A stretch of 7,766 bases of DNA from Lachnospiraceae bacterium (lineage in GTDB: Bacteria > Bacillota > Clostridia > Lachnospirales > Lachnospiraceae), in contig CAAFXE010000067.1 in assembly GCA_900766915.1 (NCBI GenBank), forward strand, positions 1 to 7,766. Reading direction: 5' to 3'. Position 1 is the first letter of the stretch, and the number at the start of each line of letters is the position of its first letter. This document shows, one piece after another, positions 5,161-7,766 of the stretch. The translations under genes and the position numbers were made by a program. Under the pieces are notes generated by a model that was not told the origin of the DNA, searched no databases, and saw only the letters and a program-made list of their open reading frames with translations.

Positions 5161-6231
5161 CTACTCTTCCCTTAATTTTACATATTTCGCAGCGCTGCGG
5201 CGTCTGGCATCCCCAACACTTGCATAGTGCTTTCTGGTAGTATTGACATCTTTATGGCCAAGTACATCTGCTACCAGATAGATATCCCCCGTTTCCTGAT
5301 AAAGCGCGGTACCATAGGTACTGCGAAGCTTGTGAGGGGTTATTTTTTTCAGCGGTGTTACCTGCCTGGCATATTTTTTTACCAGATTTTCCACTGCTCT
5401 GACACCAATACGCTTTCTCTGGGTAGAATAGAAGAGTGCGTGTTCGTGTCCTGCTACCGGTGTAACAGCCTTACGGTCACCTTCGATATAATCAATCAGT
5501 GCTCTGGCCACCTCATCTCCAAAGTAGACGATCATCTCAGAGCCGCCTTTTCGTACGACCTTGATCCCGTAAGTATTAAAATCCACGTCCTCAACATCCA
5601 GTCCCACACATTCCGAAACTCGGATCCCGGTTCCTAAAAGCAAGGTAACAATTGCCAGATCCCTTTGTTTTGTTTTTTCATAGTAGACCTTTTGCTGACC
5701 GGTGAGATTTTCCCCGCCTTTCTCAATAAAATCCAGAAGCTTTGCTGTTTCATCTGCCTCCAGACGAATGATCTCCTTATCATGAAGCTTTGGCATATCC
5801 ACCAGAAGTGTAGGATTGTTCTGAATCATTTCATGCTTGTAATAATACAGATAAAAGCTTCGAAGAGCAGACATTTTCCGTTTCAGGCCTCGCTCTCCAT
5901 TGGTGACGAGATTTTCATTATCATCAGAATATACCTTTAAATATTCCATATATTCTTCAATATCCACAGCCTGCAAAGAATCCAGATCTGACACCTTAAA
6001 ATCCTCCGGCTTATAATTTTTATACATTGGATTTTCATCTGTCAGAAACCTGAAAAATACAATGAGATCGTAGGCATAGGAAATCCTTGTTTTCGTGCTG
6101 GTGGTTGGCTCAATGGCACGAAAATAGTCCTTTGCAAAGGGCGGAAGCCTTTTCAAAAGCTGACGAAGCTTCAAGGTATTGTCTACGGTCAGCTGTTCAT
6201 GATAAGTGGTTCTTGTTTCTTTTTCCATCAT
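5161..6231 (-). CDS. Tyrosine recombinase, XerS-like
   Basis: This site-specific DNA recombinase (356 residues) has a complete tyrosine-recombinase active site: R204 (GTGIRVSE), K228 (VVRKGG), H300 and R303 (TPHKLRST), H326 (VLGHKD) and nucleophile Y336 (RKHYA). A core-binding domain (about 12-150) precedes the catalytic domain (about 165-350). The protein is longer than XerC or XerD (about 300) and equals streptococcal XerS (356). It shares with XerS an N-terminal LKxLPxxxxxYF-type start and a lysine-rich insertion just before the ERDLAI-like stretch (KQRDLAIVTLLL), which suggests a single-recombinase type acting at a dif site. An ordinary integrase is the alternative, but no other phage or element genes are near. 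The start is ATG at 6231, with GGGG (6240-6237) 5 bases upstream; a TTG seven codons earlier lacks a ribosome site. Its promoter at 6375-6403 leaves a leader of about 137 bases. Confidence 0.85.
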   Translation of the reverse strand: MMEKETRTTYHEQLTVDNTLKLRQLLKRLPPFAKDYFRAIEPTTSTKTRISYAYDLIVFFRFLTDENPMYKNYKPEDFKVSDLDSLQAVDIEEYMEYLKVYSDDNENLVTNGERGLKRKMSALRSFYLYYYKHEMIQNNPTLLVDMPKLHDKEIIRLEADETAKLLDFIEKGGENLTGQQKVYYEKTKQRDLAIVTLLLGTGIRVSECVGLDVEDVDFNTYGIKVVRKGGSEMIVYFGDEVARALIDYIEGDRKAVTPVAGHEHALFYSTQRKRIGVRAVENLVKKYARQVTPLKKITPHKLRSTYGTALYQETGDIYLVADVLGHKDVNTTRKHYASVGDARRRSAAKYVKLREE

Positions 6232-6300
6232 ATTTACCCCAAAATATTTCAAATTCGTATCTGCTTAGTAACTTCCAGATATGAAGCAAAAATCCATGCA

Positions 6301-6339
6301 GAATTTGCCTCGCAAATGGTTGATTGTTATACCAAATTC
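6301..6339 (-). other. Alternative hairpins in the recombinase leader
   Basis: On the minus strand the leader contains ATTTGC-GAG-GCAAAT (6317-6303), a perfect 6-bp hairpin. An upstream GAATTTG (6339-6333) can instead pair with CAAATTC (6307-6301), which would break that hairpin. The two folds exclude each other. There is no U-tract, so this is not a terminator. A control role is speculative. Confidence 0.3.
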
Positions 6340-6374
6340 CGGAATGCAGTGAATTATTATCTCTTAGTTCTATC

Positions 6375-6403
6375 AGTATAACGTTTTTTTTCTTAATTTG
6401 CAA
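6375..6403 (-). promoter_or_regulatory. Promoter of the recombinase gene
   Basis: Read on the minus strand, TTGCAA (6403-6398) and TATACT (6380-6375) are exactly 17 bases apart; the -10 matches 5 of 6 and the -35 matches 4 of 6 consensus bases. The -35 hexamer is self-complementary and is also the -35 of the divergent promoter at 6398-6426. Confidence 0.65.
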
Positions 6404-6415
6404 ATTTTCAAGAAG
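6388..6415. repeat. 12-bp palindrome with flanking inverted arms; possible operator or dif-like site
   Basis: AATTTGCAAATT (6395-6406) is a perfect 12-bp palindrome. It is flanked by TTCTT (6390-6394) on the left and its inverse AAGAA (6410-6414) on the right, the right side carrying three extra bases (TTC). It covers the shared -35 hexamer of two divergent promoters, a position suited to an operator. The TTTTCTT and TTTTCAAGAA arms are also loosely like those recalled for XerS dif sites. Confidence 0.45.
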
Positions 6416-6426
6416 GGTGTTAGTAT
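6398..6426 (+). promoter_or_regulatory. Promoter of the acetyltransferase gene
   Basis: TTGCAA (6398-6403) and TAGTAT (6421-6426) are exactly 17 bases apart, each matching 4 of 6 consensus bases, and TGT (6418-6420) provides an extended -10 element. Transcription would start near 6433, leaving a leader of about 57 bases before the ATG at 6490. Confidence 0.5.
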
Positions 6427-6489
6427 AGAGAAATATATGCTGTTCATGTAGTCATCGTGAAAGAAATATGAAAAGGAGTAAGGTATTAA

Positions 6490-7059
6490 ATGAAAATTAC
6501 GAAAGCAACCACAGAAACTGCCCTGGCAAATATTGAAAAGCTTTATCTTCAGGCATTTCCGGCAGTGGAGCGTAAGCCCTGGAAACTGTTACTTGAAAAA
6601 CAGGCAGAAGGTACCATGGAGCTTTTTTCATTAGAGGATGAGGATGGCAGCTTTTTAGGGCTTGCAATCATGGCTTATGATAAAGATCTTGTTTTATTAG
6701 ATTATTTTGCTGTTTCCGGTGACAGAAGAGGACAGGGCATTGGTTCTGCTGCCATCAAAGCACTGCAAAATCATTTTAAGGGGAAACGCTTTGTTCTGGA
6801 GATTGAATCCACCAAACATTCTTCCCATGATCTTGCGGTTCGTAAAAGCCGTAAAAGCTTTTATTTAAGAAACGGCCTTCATCCCATGGATTTTGACGTA
6901 AATCTGTTTGGCGTGGAAATGGAAATCCTGTCAAACTGCGAATCACTGAACTACGAAGAATATCTGAATATTTATTTAAATGCCTGTGGACCTGAATATG
7001 CTGATAAAATATCTTTGATCCAGAGTGCTACTTCAAATCGCAATTTTTTTCCATATTAA
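6490..7059 (+). CDS. GNAT family N-acetyltransferase
   Basis: This 189-residue protein is predicted to transfer an acetyl group from acetyl-CoA to an unknown amine. The acetyl-CoA binding signature is clear: a hydrophobic strand LLDYFAVSGD (69-78) followed by the pyrophosphate loop RRGQGIG (79-85) and its helix SAAIKAL. It is preceded by a central strand SFLGLAIMAY (54-63), and a later strand FVLEIE (101-106) plus FYLRNG (124-129) fits the second half of the fold. A C-terminal extension (about 150-189) goes slightly beyond the core. The start ATG has AAAAGGAG at 6471-6478, 11 bases upstream, a long spacer; AAGG at 6480-6483 is closer. The gene stands alone between its promoter and the 7060-7084 hairpin, so context gives no substrate clue. 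Confidence 0.88.
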   Translation: MKITKATTETALANIEKLYLQAFPAVERKPWKLLLEKQAEGTMELFSLEDEDGSFLGLAIMAYDKDLVLLDYFAVSGDRRGQGIGSAAIKALQNHFKGKRFVLEIESTKHSSHDLAVRKSRKSFYLRNGLHPMDFDVNLFGVEMEILSNCESLNYEEYLNIYLNACGPEYADKISLIQSATSNRNFFPY

Positions 7060-7084
7060 AAGAGCAGGTGCCATTCCTGCTCTT
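7060..7084. terminator. Bidirectional terminator between acetyltransferase and Fic genes
   Basis: AAGAGCAGG (7060-7068) pairs with CCTGCTCTT (7076-7084), a perfect 9-bp stem with loop TGCCATT, starting directly after the acetyltransferase stop codon. The plus-strand tail is weak (CTTGATTGG), while the minus-strand tail CTCTTTTAAT is better, so it may mainly stop transcription of the Fic gene, which ends 22 bases away. Confidence 0.75.
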
Positions 7085-7105
7085 GATTGGTTGCCGTTTA
7101 TGTTC

Positions 7106-7726
7106 TTAATTTACTTCAAACAAACATTTGAAAATTAAATTTTCTAATAAATCATTATCCGCATTTGCTGAATGAACGCTTGCATTAACCATTTCATCTT
7201 TTGTGACTTCTGTGAAGTCAATTTCAAATCGTCCATTATTTATACATAACTGTTCGATATAAATTCTCTGTGTTCTTCCATTACCTTCACGAAATGGATG
7301 AATCATATTTAATTCTCCTAAATAATATGCCAAACGAATTGACATCTCCTTTTTGTCTGTTATATCTGCCAAGAAATTTTCTTTTCTTAGTTTTCTATAC
7401 AGATCATCAAATTGCATTTCTATAAATTGTACCAGACAAAATATAGTTCCTTTAGAAATATCAACAGTACGTATTTTTCCAGCCCATGTATAAATATCTT
7501 TGAATAGTTGCTTATGAATGGAGCAAAGATGTTTCAATGAAAAATCACCAGTGACACCTTGAGTTGCAATTTCCGCATGACGAACTGCAGAATAATCTCT
7601 CTCAGCCTCATGCAAAACATCTAGATTACGGATATTTAATTTGTTTTTTAAAACATTTGTACCTGGATAGCAATATTTTGCATCACCATCATCATTATAA
7701 AAATAATTATATTCCTGGTCTTTCAC
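7106..7726 (-). CDS. Fic-domain protein, probable AMP-transferase toxin
   Basis: Fic enzymes move AMP from ATP onto target proteins; small bacterial ones are often toxins of toxin-antitoxin pairs. This 206-residue protein has the full active-site motif HPFREGNGRTQR at 143-154, with catalytic H143, metal-binding E147 and phosphate-binding arginines R151 and R154. The target-docking flap is likely KGTIFCLVQFIE (92-103), and the N-terminal YCYPGTNVLKNKL is typical of short Fic toxins. No [S/T]xxxE[G/N] inhibitory helix was found in the protein, so inhibition should come from a separate antitoxin (class I arrangement), expected upstream and beyond the window. The GTG start at 7726 follows an in-frame TAA (7732-7730) and lacks a good ribosome site, which suggests coupling to an upstream gene. 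GC content is visibly lower (about 25-32% in sampled lines against about 40% in the amidase gene), a sign of transfer. Confidence 0.87.
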   Translation of the reverse strand: MKDQEYNYFYNDDGDAKYCYPGTNVLKNKLNIRNLDVLHEAERDYSAVRHAEIATQGVTGDFSLKHLCSIHKQLFKDIYTWAGKIRTVDISKGTIFCLVQFIEMQFDDLYRKLRKENFLADITDKKEMSIRLAYYLGELNMIHPFREGNGRTQRIYIEQLCINNGRFEIDFTEVTKDEMVNASVHSANADNDLLENLIFKCLFEVN

Positions 7727-7766
7727 GCTTTACTGTGGATACACCGTATTTTTTGTTTAACTCTGA
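7727..7766 (-). other. Possible end of the gene upstream of fic
   Basis: Only 40 bases remain on the 5' side of the Fic start. Two minus-strand frames are open from the edge. One ends at TGA (7725-7723), overlapping the GTG start as GTGA, the classic coupled arrangement (peptide ends HSKA). The other ends at TAA (7709-7707), 20 bases into fic (contains LNKKYGVSTVKRERPG). Either could be the tail of an antitoxin gene; the window is too short to choose. Confidence 0.3.

Noticed and set aside
5227..5940. Plus-strand ORFs inside the recombinase gene (136 and 91 residues).
   Set aside because: They are antisense to a well-supported gene with a complete active site, and they show no domain or ribosome site.
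6232..6252. A TTG start giving the recombinase seven more residues.
   Set aside because: The added residues cover the GGGG ribosome site used by the ATG at 6231, and no ribosome site precedes the TTG.
6197..6403. A 68-residue minus-strand ORF overlapping the recombinase start.
   Set aside because: It covers the promoter and leader of the recombinase gene, has no recognisable domain or good ribosome site, and overlaps the real start in another frame.

Overview
The window looks like chromosomal DNA from a low-to-moderate GC Gram-positive anaerobe, most likely a Lachnospiraceae-type clostridium. This is an inference from protein style, AGGAG-type ribosome sites, many intrinsic terminators and gene content: AzlCD, a secreted beta-propeller protein, a CwlD-like amidase and a Xer-type recombinase. 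No rRNA, tRNA, CRISPR array or insertion sequence was seen.

Layout. Positions 3-636 hold the 3' end of azlC and complete azlD, a translationally coupled branched-chain amino acid exporter pair. Two hairpins follow (647-737). Directly against the second is a long beta-propeller ORF (747-2483) with no ribosome site, signal peptide or membrane anchor, so it appears to have lost its 5' end. The gene-free stretch 2484-3068 is the most interesting part. On the minus strand it carries a promoter, a cobalamin riboswitch and an intrinsic terminator, then a second (shared) terminator, with no gene to control. On the plus strand it carries the promoter of a membrane-bound GGDEF protein (3069-4133), flanked by two copies of an imperfect inverted repeat. 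A CwlD-like N-acetylmuramoyl-L-alanine amidase (4368-5090) converges on a XerS-like tyrosine recombinase (5161-6231, minus) across a perfect 15-bp terminator. The recombinase is divergent from a GNAT acetyltransferase (6490-7059), and the two promoters appear to share one palindromic -35 hexamer. The right end holds an AT-rich Fic-domain gene (7106-7726, minus), probably the toxin half of a toxin-antitoxin pair whose partner lies beyond the edge.

How the parts relate. Apart from azlCD, the genes look like separate transcription units, each with its own terminator. The strongest candidate for something new is the orphan cobalamin riboswitch at 2573-2879. It could make a cobalamin-dependent short RNA, act as a control over transcription antisense to the propeller gene's 3' end, or be the remnant of a deleted regulated gene. 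The truncated propeller gene next to it is consistent with local gene loss. The other genes belong to familiar families.
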